Assembly: GCA_027382625.1 (NCBI GenBank)
Contig: JAJKFJ010020648.1
Coordinates: forward strand, 95,733 to 159,732
Reading direction: 5' to 3'
Source of the DNA: Tetmemena sp. SeJ-2015
Lineage: Eukaryota > Ciliophora > Spirotrichea > Sporadotrichida > Oxytrichidae
DNA: 64,000 bases
The notes beneath the pieces are model-generated. The model made no database searches. It worked only from the letters and a program-made list of their open reading frames with translations, and had not been told where the DNA came from. The translations under genes were made by a program, and so were the position numbers. Each line of letters starts with the position of its first letter. Positions within the stretch are counted from its first letter, which is position 1. Positions 23,993 to 35,553 of this stretch are shown piece after piece.

Positions 23993-25978
23993 TCAAAACT
24001 ATAAGTCTAGATCTTGATAGTCGAATACTCTTATAAAGAGATGGTTTTGCTTGTGCTCTCTTAAAACACATTTACTATCGTCAACATCTAAGTTCTAAAT
24101 GTTGTCCACTTAAATTTCATAGCAGTCACTGCAAAGAGAAAGAGACCTGCAACCAAGGCAGACAAATCGCAAGATTTTAGTGTTGTTCTCACACACGTCG
24201 CAAGTTGGGTCAGACTATAAGTTTATCAGCAATAATTTATCAATTATTACCTTAAGGACGTAAGTTTCTATGAAGTCTCCCTCTTTTATAGCTCTTTATC
24301 CCTCTTCATACATCTCGTTCAAATTGCTTTTTACTTGATTAAATAGGATCTCCTGATCTTAAAGGAAAATAATTTTTCATTTTTATGCGATCTTTGAGAT
24401 CGAAGGATAGTTCCCCAGATTAATGCTAGTCTAAGTATCTGTGAATGATGAGAGAGTGATGATGATGCTTCATTCTCTCTCTTTGATACTAATTGTGGTA
24501 CTCCAAGTAGTAGTCTAAGTTGTAATTTGCACACCCCTCACACACATACTACACTTTATCGTTCACTTCTTTTCCCTCTCCATCTGCTTTATGCTTCAAG
24601 CACTGAAGACACACATAATGATAAAGCAAAAGAGTTTAAGGTCAGTTAAAATTAATGAGTTTGATCCTATACAGAAGCTTGGCAATAGCCACATTTAACA
24701 CTACTTTCCAAAATGGATTAGTCTTCTTCCTCTTCTTGCAAAAGCTTATAGGTGGGTACTTGAGTTTGAATAAGATTCATCTTCAACCATCCCGCTGCAA
24801 TCTTACTCAAAGAATCAGTAATGGGCAACACCATTTCAGAGTCCCTTAGCAAAGATATAAACTGAGAGTCGCAGTAAAAACTTCTCTTTGCATCGCCTTT
24901 GATCCCATAAGAAACTCTTTCTGCAAAGTCAATGCGCCAAGATATCACATGCTCAAGATTCTGCTTGTAGTTTGTGTTGAGAGTTTTAACGAACTCAATG
25001 AGTCTGACTCTTTGATAGTCGTTGATGTTAGTTTTGACAAGAGCGAAATTCTTGACTTCGTCGAATAAGATTCTGTCGTAGGTTTGGAGGTAGCTTATGT
25101 GCTTTTTAAGGACTTCTCTGTTCATGGGAACTCCAAAGAAGTAGATAATATCAAGTAATAGATAATTTGGTCTATGTTTACAACCATTTAGCGAGGTAGC
25201 TGCTCTAACATGTACTGATCAGAGACATCACTCTCTAGTTCCAATTTTATCAAGAACTGATTTGGCTTGTAGGGGATGTTGTTAATGTTAAGTCCTTTCT
25301 GCTGTTGATCAAAGCTCAACACTAAAACAGTGATCTCTATTACTCCTTCTATATCCAATATCTCTTCTTACTATTTTGAGCCCTCTTCAGTAGGGTCTGC
25401 AGTAGTTGTGCGATGTAAAGTTCTGCATCAACAAAGTTGATGACTATAATCTTATCTTTGAATTTATCGTTTTTGCCGCTCACATCATAAGAGCACTTGT
25501 CCTCATCTTCCTCTCTGAATTAATTGTCATTCTTGTGCTATCGCAAGCATTTGAAGCCATCAAAGTCATCTCCTTTAGTGTAGGCGCAGGTAAGTTCAAT
25601 CTAAATGTTGGACTCATCCACTTCATCCTAAAAGTGCTGCTTGCACAGCTCTAGGAATTTATCCACCCAATTCTTCTTTCTCGCACTCACTAAACTTTAC
25701 AGATATAAAAGGATCACTAAATCTACTATTTTCATTGTATTTCAATGGCTTAAATAATGATCCAAATTAATAATGTTCTATCTTCAAATAGTATTTATGA
25801 TAGAATTAATATTTTTAGAGTGATTTATGTCTCTGATAACGAACATTTCTCGCTTAGAAGCATCGTAGTCTGACTTTGATAGAATTTGATGATGAATGAG
25901 TTTAGAAGCGTGCAACTTGTGTGACTCAAGCTCTCTCAGCACCCATCTAATATGCTCTTCCTTCTTTGCTTGAGCCAT
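23993..25978 (-). CDS. ZZ-type zinc-finger protein, possibly ubiquitin-pathway
   Basis: Starts at ATG 25978 (MAQAKKEEHIRWVL). A long central region (25650-24720) has no recognised fold: Asp/Glu/Lys-rich helices including HISYLQTYDRILFDEVKN. The C-terminal part has Cys pairs (CLQC..CEGC, about 24610-24530, followed by a His-rich run) and a ZZ-like finger CDVC..CLGC..LCSDCYE (about 24215-24115). TGA at 23993. AT-rich DNA at 25690-25800 probably contains an IES. ZZ fingers occur in E3 ligases and adaptor proteins; no RING or HECT signature was seen, so the enzyme role is open. Frames upstream of 25978 stay open to about 26300, so the true start could be further 5'. Confidence 0.62.
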
Positions 25979-26043
25979 TTATTCAAGAGAAGACTTTCTT
26001 TTGAGGGTGGTGTTATTTTAACTGTCTCCGCCATCAATCGGAT

Positions 26044-26390
26044 TCAAACAAAACCTACTTTAATTTATGGCTGATTCTGAGCACTGTTTCTGGAGAGACC
26101 ATTGATTGTTGAGCGGACAGAAGGAGTGCCCATAATTGTTTGAGGTGCTGTTGTCCGAGATGTTGCTTTCCCAGATATGCCTACCTTCTAGCTGTTCTTT
26201 TGCATAGGGGTCATGTTTGATGCAAATTAGGAGGGGTGGTAGCTTGCAAGCGAGCCAGTGTGGTGATGAGTGGAGTGCTTTGTAGATTCCATAACTGTAT
26301 CTGTTTGAGGATTATATTTATATCCAATTACTGTCTAACTTATTCTATTCTACTCTCTATGAATGATAGGAGAAACTGAATTCGCAATTT
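26044..26390 (-). CDS. ORF rich in Ser/Thr/His/Gln, perhaps an N-terminal MDS of the ZZ gene
   Basis: Minus-strand open frame of about 115 codons ending at TGA 26044, with a disordered composition (KHSTHHHTGS, TPSVRSTINGLS). No start was identified. It lies between the stop of the COA1-like gene (26425) and the start of the ZZ gene (25978), so it may be the first exon or MDS of the latter, joined by an unplaced intron or IES, or a small gene. Another frame in the same DNA is also open, so strand is likely but frame is not certain. Confidence 0.35.
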
Positions 26391-26424
26391 TAAATTAAGC
26401 TAACTAATTTAAATGTGGTCCTTT

Positions 26425-27811
26425 TCATACGATATCCACACATTTGTCTTTAGTTATCACTTCGATCTCGTGAATCCTCCAAGAGTTTCTTTAAAACTTT
26501 ATTATATGCTTTAATTAAATTTAGATTGCTAATTAAATAAGTTATTGTCTTTGTCGAAGTTAGAGGAGACTCTGACTTTTCCTCTCTGTTGAGAACCGAA
26601 AGCTATAAGGTCGAAGTTGACCTCACTTGAGAGAGGCCACATTTTTCCATTGCAGTCCATTATTTAAAACTGCTCACCTAGGATAGATTTGACTTGCTTG
26701 CTCTGCCTAATGTAAGTTAAAGCTTAGTTATAGGGCATTGAGTTCATCACACTCTTACCAGCTACGAATCGCCTGTATACAAACAGATACTATATTTAAT
26801 CAACAATCAATCTATCTATTTAAAGAGATACGCGAATGCACTCAATAATTTTCCAAAAGAAATATCACCTTTAAAAATCCCGATTTATAACTGAAGAAGA
26901 GTATTCCAAACTGGTAGGTTCTAATGTTAGTCATTTGCTTCATTTGCAAGCGACGCTTCTTCCTCATATCTTAATAAATTTCTTCTTGAGTCTTGTCCTC
27001 ATATCTCACAGTTGCCTCTTTCTCAGACTTTTCAAGTTCATCTTCAATGGTCTGTGACCTTGTTATTAGGTCTCCATAAGTCTTCAAAGAGTAGAAGGTG
27101 TCCAGGACTTTTACTTTCCTCTTAGACTCGGGCAATGGGAGAATTAAGATCTTGGTCTCATCATCCACATAGGTTGTGAGAGATGAGATTCTCCAAATGC
27201 GTTCATCCGGATCTAAAGGACTTCTGACTTGATAGTTGGGGCAATGCTCTTAGTATCTTTGTCAAGAATCGTGTAAGCATCGAAGTCAACAGGCAAATAC
27301 TCATCATGCACTTACTTTGCAGTCTTCTATGTTTAATCAACGGTCTCTCCTCTTTCCTTTGCCTCTTACTCTTTCTGCCTCGCCTCTGCTTTTTCTTTAA
27401 AGTAAACTCATATCCTAAGTCAATTCTTAGTTACGAATTTGAAACTATTTAATCGACTCTCTCATGTTCAAGAATCTCAAGTTCAGAGTGTTTGAGGTAG
27501 TCACCAATGACAGTTGTCTTCAATTTTCCTGAGTAGCCCTTTACAGTGAGTTCAAACTTGACCCAGTTATCTGAGGTTTGCTGCTTCTTGTTTATGATCC
27601 AGCCTGGCTTGATGTCTTCACCGCAAAAGTCAACCACTCGCTTGTCCTTCTTTAGACTCATCAATGCTCGCTGCATTCATTATAAATTAGTAAAAGATGA
27701 CTGCAATACTGGCTCTTTGAGATTATCATATCTCCTCTTGTAGGCTACTATACTAGCAGGTACAGCGATAATAAAAGGTGCCACAATGTAAGCTTGGTAT
27801 TTTTAAAACAT
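26425..27811 (-). CDS. COA1/TIM21-like inner-membrane protein with two similar domains
   Basis: ATG at 27811 begins a short protein head with one membrane segment (YIVAPFIIAVPASIVAY). A COA1/TIM21-like domain follows (GEDIKPGWII..WVKFELTVKGYSG, about 27650-27460), then a charged linker, a helical segment, and a second, similar domain (LGEQFQIMDCNGKMWPL..FDLIAFGSQQRGKVRV, about 26680-26570) that ends NSWRIHEIEV before TGA 26425. COA1 in yeast helps assemble cytochrome oxidase. Domain order and two IESs (26488-26543 and 27676-27705) are seen; mitochondrial role is inferred from the family. The middle (27300-27200) needs one or two frame corrections. Confidence 0.6.
26488..26543 (-). other. IES, 56 nt, pointer AACT
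   Basis: AGTT on plus at 26484-26487 and 26540-26543. Removal gives FDKDNNSWRIHEIEV, closing the second COA1-like domain. Confidence 0.85.
27676..27705 (-). other. IES, 30 nt, pointer TGCAG
   Basis: CTGCA on plus at 27671-27675 and 27701-27705. Removal takes out an in-frame TGA and gives NLKEPVLQRALMSLKKDKR. Confidence 0.88.
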
Positions 27812-28140
27812 CTTCTTCCCTTTTTGCTTGTAATATTATTTGCTAAATTAGAAGTCTAAAAATTATTATTGTTTTCTCTTACAGCCACACACAAATTCAA
27901 TTAACACTAAATGTAATTTAAACCGGGTAAGTAAATTAACTTTTTATAATAAGGTGGAAATTTGTTTTGAGTATACATAATAAGAGTGTGATTGATTTTA
28001 TGATATTTTGTTTTCAACATAACAATTGTTATTATATAAGAGTATAAAAACTGAAATAAAGATATGCGATTGTGCTTGATAAATGATATGTGGATATGAT
28101 TATATTAAATTTATAAATTACAAATCTAGAGTTCACTCAA
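27812..28140. other. intergenic, AT-rich
   Basis: 329 nt between two divergent genes; AT-rich, no supported gene or repeat. Confidence 0.6.
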
Positions 28141-29315
28141 ATGGTTTCTAGCATTAAACTTGCAGTGGTGGGAGTAATCTCCTGTCTTAGCTTTGCAATT
28201 GCAGATTACAAAGTGTCAGTCACTAGAATCAACTAGCGATACCCAGTGGTTGATTACTTAATTCAATGCTAAAATATTTATTACAACAGAGGGGAATCTG
28301 ATTTCACTTACAATTATAACCCTTCTTATATTCCAATTTACGATGACAAGGGTACTCTCACTCAAGATGCCTTACTCATTAGAGCACAGCAATCTACTAA
28401 TACTGCATTCCAAGCAGGTCCATCTTTCATGCCCTACTCTGCTTTCAAATACGATTCACAGACTAATCTCGTTACATTTGATAAAGGTGCAACAAACCAA
28501 CGTAGTTTTCACAAACTTATCATAATTTCAGTCATTTTATTTTCCAGAGCTAAGAAGCTTATGAAAACTATGGAGTGGAGGATCCTCGAGTTGCCTATAG
28601 ATCAACCGATAAAACATATTACATGATGTACTCAGCTGTGGAGTAAGATGGGGCAGTCGTCACATCTATATAAATATATAATAATCTAGACTTGCTCTTG
28701 CAACAACCAAAACACCATTTGATAAGACTTCTTGGGTGAGAAATGGTCCTATTTTCGATCAAACTAAGGTGACATGGTCAAAGTCTGGAGCTATAATCTT
28801 CAGAGATACCGAAGGTGGCTCTCACTATGTGCTTTGGGGCGATAAGAATATTGCAGTAGCTACAACCACTGATTTCAAGACTTTCACTAATGCTGCAGGA
28901 GATCCCTTAATTGCACCTAGGCCGGATAGTTTCGACTCAGAATTAGTAGAGTCAGGTCCTCCTCCCCTCAAACTCTCAGACGGAAACTATCTCTTCTTCT
29001 ACAACAGCGCTAGAGACGGATTCCCATCAGATAGACCAGGCTACAGTCTTTATTAAATTTAAATGCCTTGAGTATAATGTGGGTTTTGTGATTCTTGATG
29101 GTACAGACCCCACAAAGGTGATCTAACGTTCTGATTCTCCTATCTTATCTCCTATGTACTCTTGGGAAATTGGCGGTTCGGGCTACTCTTGCCTGGTGCC
29201 TAGAGTTGTTTTTCTGGAAGCTGCTAAGCCCCTGGGTAATGACTAATTCCTTGTCTTCTACGGTGGTTGTGATTGTGTAGTAGGAAGCGCTATTGTCACT
29301 GTCACGAAAGCTTGA
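28141..29315 (+). CDS. secreted GH130-like glycoside phosphorylase/hydrolase
   Basis: ATG at 28141 with a clear signal peptide (LAVVGVISCLSFAIA). Then a five-bladed-propeller-type enzyme with YGVEDPRVAYRS (about 28565), SGPPPLKLSDGNYLFFYN (about 28950), YNVGFVILDGTDPTKVIQRS and PMYSWEIGGSGY: the spacing resembles GH130, whose members act on beta-mannosides. About 345 codons after removing three IESs (28510-28538, 28669-28688, 29051-29069). TGA at 29313. Being secreted, it probably digests food polysaccharide in phagosomes or outside the cell; substrate is inferred. GH43/GH32-like propellers are the alternatives. Confidence 0.72.
28510..28538 (+). other. IES, 29 nt, pointer TTTT
   Basis: TTTT at 28506-28509 and 28535-28538. 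Removal restores the frame into SQEAYENYGVEDPR. The pointer is low-complexity, so the border is approximate. Confidence 0.6.
28669..28688 (+). other. IES, 20 nt, pointer TCTA
   Basis: TCTA at 28665-28668 and 28685-28688. Removal gives GAVVTSRLALATTKTPFDK. Confidence 0.88.
29051..29069 (+). other. IES, 19 nt, pointer CTT
   Basis: CTT at 29048-29050 and 29067-29069. Removal takes out a TGA and gives RPGYSLEYNVGFVILDG. Confidence 0.87.
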
Positions 29316-30429
29316 ATTTCTTTAATTTATTATTCTCTTATCTTCTTAAAATAGTAAGATTTGGAGCAGAAGAGTGTTCAAAGTGTTCAAATAAATGAAT
29401 ATCCTAGCATACAGACAATTTAATTCTCCTACGATGTGCTTGTTATAGTTAAAAAGAAGGGTTTTCTTTTATTATATTCATTTAGTGTATTTAATAGACA
29501 ACAATTCAAAAAATATATTCTCAAATCCTTAATTTATAAATCTAAAGATAAGATACAAAAGAAGATTAATGTAAAATAAGTTAGCATTAAGACTAATAAT
29601 TACTACTATCACATTTTTCTATTCTAAATTAAAACTTGATTTTATTATTTCCCTTGAAGATATTTCAAAGACAAATAAGAAATGGTTGAATCAATAATTA
29701 CTTTAATTAATTGGCCATTTACTTCGGATTTTTTGACATATTTATTTTGCTGATAAGTGCCTTATCTTTACCTGTAATTGGGTTTGCTGAATCTATTATT
29801 TTCCCCTAGTGTTTATCTTGGGGCTTCACTCTCCTCCTGCTGGTATTCCCAATTAAACAAAAAATCAATTCCTAATTTATTCTTCATTAAATGCCAAAAT
29901 TTATAATTCTATAATTAAAAGGCATTGTCAAATCACAGGAATTAAGATAGCCAATAATTAACATTAGCAAAAATATAGATGCATGCTTACATTTGAAAAT
30001 CTTTTAATTAAATTCATTTTTCAAAGGAAATGTTTAGACTTACAATACTAGTCTGTCTATTTTCTTTGATAATGGCTGTCAAAATTATTAAACTATGATA
30101 TTTTCATATTCTATTATAAGCTTCCTTTAAAAAAATTATACACACTAAATAGAGATTTAAATACATGATGCTTATTCATTCAACATCTAAAGATATAGTC
30201 AACATTTTAATTTTAAATATTGATTTTATCTGTATTGAATAATACTTTTCTTGATATAGGCAAAAATTTAAACAAGAATAGTAAGTTGAAGAAAGTAAAA
30301 TTAAGGGAGCAGTGAAAATTTTAAGTTTAAAATATTTGTATTCTTTTATTTTACATGCATAATAGTTAACATAAAATATTTAAATAAATTAGATTACACT
30401 TGTTTACTATTAAAAAATAATATCTAAAG
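29316..30429. other. AT-rich non-coding stretch
   Basis: About 1.1 kb of very AT-rich DNA. I see no supported gene, tandem repeat or transposase. Probably germline-limited spacer. Confidence 0.6.
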
Positions 30430-31737
30430 GAGAAAAGGCTATAATGATAATCTTTTGGTCTATAACTATATCTTCGCTCAGTTTTAGCATAAGAATCTGA
30501 ATGGGAATTCTGAGAATAGTAATTGTTTTTTTACTGTGGTGGATTTCTATCAGGTACTTTTATCTCTTCGTAATAGCTATTTTCATTCTAAGAATTATCT
30601 AAAGTTCCCACAGATTTCTTTCAGGCTCAATCATTTATTTAATACATAAATTAATCTATAATTTAAAAGTTTCTGAAAATTATGTTGAAATTCAAGATTA
30701 AAAAAAAGATTTATAACTTCTAAGCTCAGTCTCCAGAACCTCAACACCTTGATCAATAGCTAGTTACTTATAAACTTTTGCTTTATTCTCTTATTGAGAG
30801 CTAAGATGTGGAAGAGCGTTTAATTACACTTTAGTCTCTTCTGTGAGCATTTTAACTGATTTTTATATTGTCAGTCTTTGCGATTACAACATCTTCTGGT
30901 CTTAATTGCTTTACAGTTCTGTGCTCAGACATAACAATTTGCTTGTACTAAAATGGTTTAAGCAATCATAACTTTAAAATTTACATATTCATTCACCTTT
31001 TGTTCATTGAGTATCCTCGCATCTTTGTAAATTTCATTTTTCTGCATCTCTAAGAAAATTTAACTTTCAACATTTCTAAAATTCTTTTTTATATTTATGA
31101 GTTTTTATATGGGATTAATATTTGATTAAAGAAATGACTTTAGTTCATGATATCTTCTTCTTGTTAGCCTATTATTTTAAATAAGCCAAAATATGCAATC
31201 TTACCTTGATAACAATAATCTCCTCCTTCGAAGTTAGGATAGTGCTAAAACTGATTATAATGCGCATTTTAATTAGAAGAGGTCATTTGATACTATGGAT
31301 TATGCTCATAACCTCTTTAATTCTGGTATTATTTCTCTTGTCCATCCTGCTATCTTTCATCTCTATTACGCCAATTACCTCTACTTTATTGATACCCACG
31401 ATCTTGATAATTGTATTAGGGCCTTCTTCTGCCACTAATATTTAAATAAATGATTTAAATTTTTGAAGAAACCTGTTTAATTATTATTTCTGCGCTGCTG
31501 TTTCCAATAGTCGTGCCTTTAAGGATTATAAGAGGCATCATATTATTCTTGATTTTCCCTATAATGATGAGGTTGCTGCTGCAGTATAGATGGCTCATTA
31601 AAGCCAGAGATATATTTTTGCTGGCCTGAACCTTAAAGATGTTGCTGATCATAAGGAACTTCAAAAAGGTCAGTATTTTGTTTGTTCTCCTCAACTTCCT
31701 CTTGTTATTAGTTTTAATCTAAAATAGGTAAATCCAT
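30430..31737 (-). CDS. Gln/Arg/Gly-rich low-complexity protein
   Basis: ATG at 31737. The first half is Gln/Asn/Tyr-rich (LQQQPHHYRENQEQYDASY), then an RG-rich part (GRRRPQYNYQDRGYQQSRG, about 31420-31350), typical of RNA-binding or condensate-forming proteins. Further minus-strand islands at 30960-30710 (KQLRPEDVVIAKTD) and 30600-30430 (YSQNSHSDSYAKTERRYSY) seem to belong to it. An IES with pointer AATA is placed at 31443-31485 or 31443-31488. A long AT-rich gap (31190-30980) and a frame break near 30770 are unresolved. The 3' end is not defined. No folded domain recognised. Confidence 0.5.
31443..31485 (-). other. probable IES, 43 or 46 nt, pointer AATA
   Basis: TATT on plus at 31439-31442 recurs at 31482-31485 and 31485-31488; either removal joins the Gln-rich half to GRRRPQYNY in frame. 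Confidence 0.55.
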
Positions 31738-32715
31738 AATTTATGGCTTCTCTTGAATAAATAAAATCAAAATAAATCCTCATAATTCAGCATTAAGAAA
31801 GAAAAGATTTAAATGAAAAATATAGTCAGAATTCTAAAGATACACTATCAATCAATTATATTATTATATTTTAAGTTTATCTCATGCACAGAAGAAATTA
31901 CCTTAATATATTTTCCTATTTAAATAGAGTAAATAATTATCATCTTATAATTTTATCAAATTAAAAGGTTTTTTTTAATAGAAGGAAAAATAAATGAATT
32001 TAATACTTTTTAAAGAAAATTAAATTAATTTTAATTGATGTTCTTAAATTTCTTGAATTAAATTCACCAGGAATCGAAATGGATTAAAGATCTCATTTAT
32101 CTGGTAAGTATTTTACAAATCTTAAACTCCTTCTCTCTCTACAAAATATTTGTAACATTTTTAATTGTATAAATTAATTCTACTAAAGGTTTATGGTTTT
32201 AAAATACTTATATAAGAAAATTTATGCACTATTAACAGTAATTAGAATATTATTGAAGATGCTTTAAAGATGTTTATTTATTAGGTCTTAAAGTGAATTA
32301 TAAAAGAGAAGTAATTAATAGAGAATTGAATCTAGATAAATTTACGGCTTATTTAAATACAAGGATTATATTCAGTTACCTATATCACTGAATAACTTTT
32401 TCTGATTGCAAAAAAGAAATATTTTTCTAATATTTATTAAGATGTTGGTAGAAATATATTTGTAAATATTTAATTAATTTTGCCCTCTCTTTATGAATGT
32501 AGATGTTAGAGAGTTTTGGTATCACTTATTAATGCTCAGTATGATGGGGTAAAGCTTTATTATTGGGCATCAATTATTCAAACTATTAAGGTCCACTTTT
32601 AGGATTCATAATATATTATTTTATTTACTGCATCCAAAATTAATTAATATACTCAAATTTATTTATGACTCAATTTTAATTTTTTAAAAAATAAAAAAAT
32701 TTTTATGATTGTAAT
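31738..32715. other. AT-rich non-coding stretch
   Basis: Nearly 1 kb of AT-rich DNA upstream of the scrambled gene's first segment. No gene or repeat family was recognised. Confidence 0.55.
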
Positions 32716-32995
32716 AAGCAAAGTTTGGATCAGAATGCCTTTGCTCTAAATTTTGAGTGTAGATAGTATAGAAAAGTTTTCTGTCTTTGTAATCTAGGCT
32801 ATCGTAATTTAGGATGAGCTTGCCATCTTCAAAGTTATCGCAAATCATATCTTAAGAGCAGTATCTGTTTGGATTTAACTCAGACTAGGGATTTCTGTAA
32901 AAATCAGATTTAAATTAAGATGACCGCTATCCCGCCTCAAATATTTGTTGCAATAATTCTACTTTATCACAATCATCAAGGATAAACTAAAGCAT
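32716..32995 (-). CDS. MDS a (first) of the scrambled gene
   Basis: Minus-strand island from ATG 32995; ends in pointer TTTGCTT (AAGCAAA on plus, 32716-32722). Codes for about 93 residues including NPNRYCSQDMICDNFEDGKL. Confidence 0.8.
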
Positions 32996-35460
32996 TATAA
33001 TACGAGTAAGTAAAAAAACTATTATTCAATTCAATTTATCATTTTTTGCCAGAAGACACTTTTTGTATGCTCTCCTCTAAATTCAAATTAGTAATTCTTC
33101 AAGAAATAAATAATTCCAAATTTAACTTACTAATTCTAAGATTTAATGATAAAATTATGAATGAAAAAAATAACTCTCCTAATTAATGTAGCTTCATTTT
33201 GCATTTGCTATTTTAAAGAATGACTTGCGCTTTCAAAATTTTAAAGAATCGATTTATGCATAGTCATTGGAGCAGAGTTTGTTTAATTCAGTAGTTATGA
33301 TGATGATGCTCTATTCTCATAAACATTATAAATAGCAGGAAAATAATTGATAATAACCTTTTAGTTAAAATTTATAACTCAAAACACTAATTTATCATTA
33401 TATTATTTCTTCATTTTTTTAAAGTATTGAAAGATGAAATTAAATCTAAACTCTATAAATATTGGTATCTTTTAACTCCTATGACTCTTTTTTGTATGAA
33501 TTCTCATTTTTAAGAGAGGCAAATTGATTTACAGGAAAGGGTTGCAGATTATCTGGATGGCACTCCATGCTACTTAAGTGCTACTTTAGCTTTCGAATGC
33601 CTTTGAAATATACCCCACAGTTTAACTATTAAAAAATGAGTTAATGGTTAATAAAAGTTAATGCATTCAAATAACGCAGAATTTAGAATTTGAATGTAGA
33701 TGTAAGGTGGTTTGTGAAAGTAGTGATTTATAATTAAAGTTTGATTTTCATTCTACACTTTGTGGCACTTGAAAGGGCACTAGTATTCATTCAATGCAGC
33801 AATTTGATATTCGAGTATGCTTATTTAATTATACATATTTTTATGCATTGGTAGCAAAATATATGGTTGCAGATGCTTGAAACAACAGGGTCTTACGCAA
33901 TATTATCACAAATCAACAAAATACTATTTTATAATAAAAAATACAGATTGAAGATTAATTAATCAGAATTATTTTGTTTAAGCTTTAAATTATATGCTTA
34001 TATATTTATAAGGAGTTTCAGCTGTTTCTATTTCCAATAATGTAAGGCAATATTATTTTATTTAAATTGGTAGCTATATTGAGGCAGATAGAGCACTCAA
34101 GGAATTGCCTTAACTTTTAATTGTACTTCTCTTCTGAAATTTTAATCACTGGAAATTCAGAGTTTATTTATACATATTGATACATAATTTTAAAGAGCTC
34201 TTTATTTTGTGTTCCAAAGAGGAGAGCAACTTAGTAAAGTCTCGTTCAAATTAGAGTCGATATTCTTAATTTGGGAACTTGCTTTCCTCATTGATTTGTA
34301 AGTTTAAAAGATTTTAGAGTATTTCAGGATGCTTTGAAGCAAATTGCTATACCATTATTTATCTATAATCTTAATCAAATTTCTGATTATTTATTGTATT
34401 ATCTCTTTTCAAGTATTTTTATTGTGATAAAATAGAAATTTGTAGATCTTCTTCAGTTCATTTCTTAAACTACTTGTAGCCAAATGAATTAAAAATTCAT
34501 AATTTTTTTTAGAGAAAATAGCAAGATAAATGAATTTAAGTCATATATAAGAAATTAAAAAAAACTGATTTCATAAGTTTTTTTCTTTCTGTAAGTTCCC
34601 TAGTATTTTATGAAGTGGCATTTGAGAAGCTATTTTTTGATTATGACTAGCCAAACATAATCAGAGACAAACTTACAGAGACAGCTGGAAACGAATTCAC
34701 CATGTACAACTTATTTTACTATTCATACTCTTTACTATTTTTATTTATTTTAGAGAATTAAACTAAATATAAGGATATTATGCTTAAACTTCATTGCAAT
34801 GCTTATTTCTAATTAGTTGGGACAATAATTTAAAAAAGTGGGCTTCTGATTGTCTAGTTTCTATTTAATTTTTATTGAGATTTGTTTAATTACCTTAATC
34901 TCAGTTAATCTCTAGCTTTAAATATAGCATATATATATAATATAATATAAAGGAATAAATTACTAGAAAGGAGTTCACATCCCAATACGCAAGTCTGCTG
35001 CTCCAGTACAACTAGCAATATTTGGAGTTGAAAGCCAACAAGGAACAGCTCACAGAAACTCTGACTCTAGTGGAATCCCAATACTATCGAAGGGGCTAGC
35101 CCTTCCACTATATAACTCCTGAAGCAGAGGAAAATATTCTCATGACTACCATCAATCAAGCCCTCTCTCTTGAAGGAGAGCCCTGCGTCAAACTCTACAT
35201 TTTTGTAGATGATAACTTCGCTTTAAAAACAAGAGCTCATCATAAAAGCTCAAACCCACCCATCAATCTTGACATAGATATGTAAGTGCCGAGTGATGAC
35301 TAACTATGTTGCATCTTTAAGAATGTGAGTAAATGATTGAGAAATATCGAATTTAAATAAAGAAATATAAATGTCGCAGGTTGATATGTTCAGGGCAGTA
35401 AGAAAATCTTTCTCCAAAATATCTCATCATCCTTAAACTTCTGTTTGTAGAGTCATTTGA
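32716..35460. CDS. scrambled, partly inverted gene of five MDSs, product unknown
   Basis: Macronuclear order a-c-b-d-e is rebuilt from five coding islands: a (32716-32995, minus), c (34198-34343, minus), b (33512-33606, plus), d (34621-34700, plus), e (34974-35460, plus). Pointers: a/c TTTGCTT, c/b AAGAG, b/d TTTGA, d/e TTCAC. Counting each pointer once and removing one 55-nt intron (35325-35379, GTGAG..CGCAG) gives 1011 nt, exactly 337 codons with the TGA at 35458. The protein (336 aa) is soluble and helical; near its middle are QIIWMALHATQVLLQLSNAFEK and further on TAGNEFTSQYASLLLQYNQ. I do not recognise the family. ATG of segment a is at 32995; an earlier MDS cannot be excluded. Between segments lie AT-rich spacers without coding potential. 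Confidence 0.82.
32996..33511. other. AT-rich spacer inside the scrambled locus
   Basis: No coding signal seen on either strand; removed if the MDS order proposed here is right. Confidence 0.55.
33512..33606 (+). CDS. MDS b (third) of the scrambled gene
   Basis: Plus strand, from pointer AAGAG (33512-33516) to pointer TTTGA (33602-33606). Codes for RGKLIYRKGLQIIWM and onward. Confidence 0.78.
33607..34197. other. AT-rich spacer inside the scrambled locus
   Basis: About 590 nt, AT-rich, no supported coding region or repeat. Confidence 0.55.
34198..34343 (-). CDS. MDS c (second) of the scrambled gene, inverted
   Basis: Minus strand, from pointer TTTGCTT (plus 34337-34343) to pointer AAGAG (plus 34198-34202). 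Codes for ASKHPEILQNLLNLQ and ERDFTKLLSSLEHKI. Confidence 0.8.
34621..34700 (+). CDS. MDS d (fourth) of the scrambled gene
   Basis: Plus strand, from TTTGA (34621-34625) to TTCAC (34696-34700). Codes for EKLFFDYDQPNIIRDKLTE and following residues. Confidence 0.8.
34701..34978 (+). other. IES, 278 nt, pointer TTCAC
   Basis: TTCAC at 34696-34700 and 34974-34978; separates MDS d and e, which lie in conventional order. Removal gives AGNEFTSQYASLLLQYN. Confidence 0.85.
34974..35460 (+). CDS. MDS e (last) of the scrambled gene
   Basis: Plus strand, from TTCAC to the TGA at 35458-35460, with an intron at 35325-35379. A different frame after 35460 stays open to 35648, so a one-base error could move the stop. 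Confidence 0.75.
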
Positions 35461-35553
35461 CACAGTCGCCCAACCTTGGAATGTCAAGAGTAACACCATC
35501 CTAGTACAGTCATCTCGAAAATAAGGAGCAGTATCATAAATAATATAAATTGC

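Noticed and set aside
31206..31445. Plus-strand Leu/Ile-rich ORF that looks like a membrane protein
   Set aside because: It is the complement of the Gln/Arg/Gly-rich minus-strand gene; Gln codons read backwards give Leu/Ile-rich frames.
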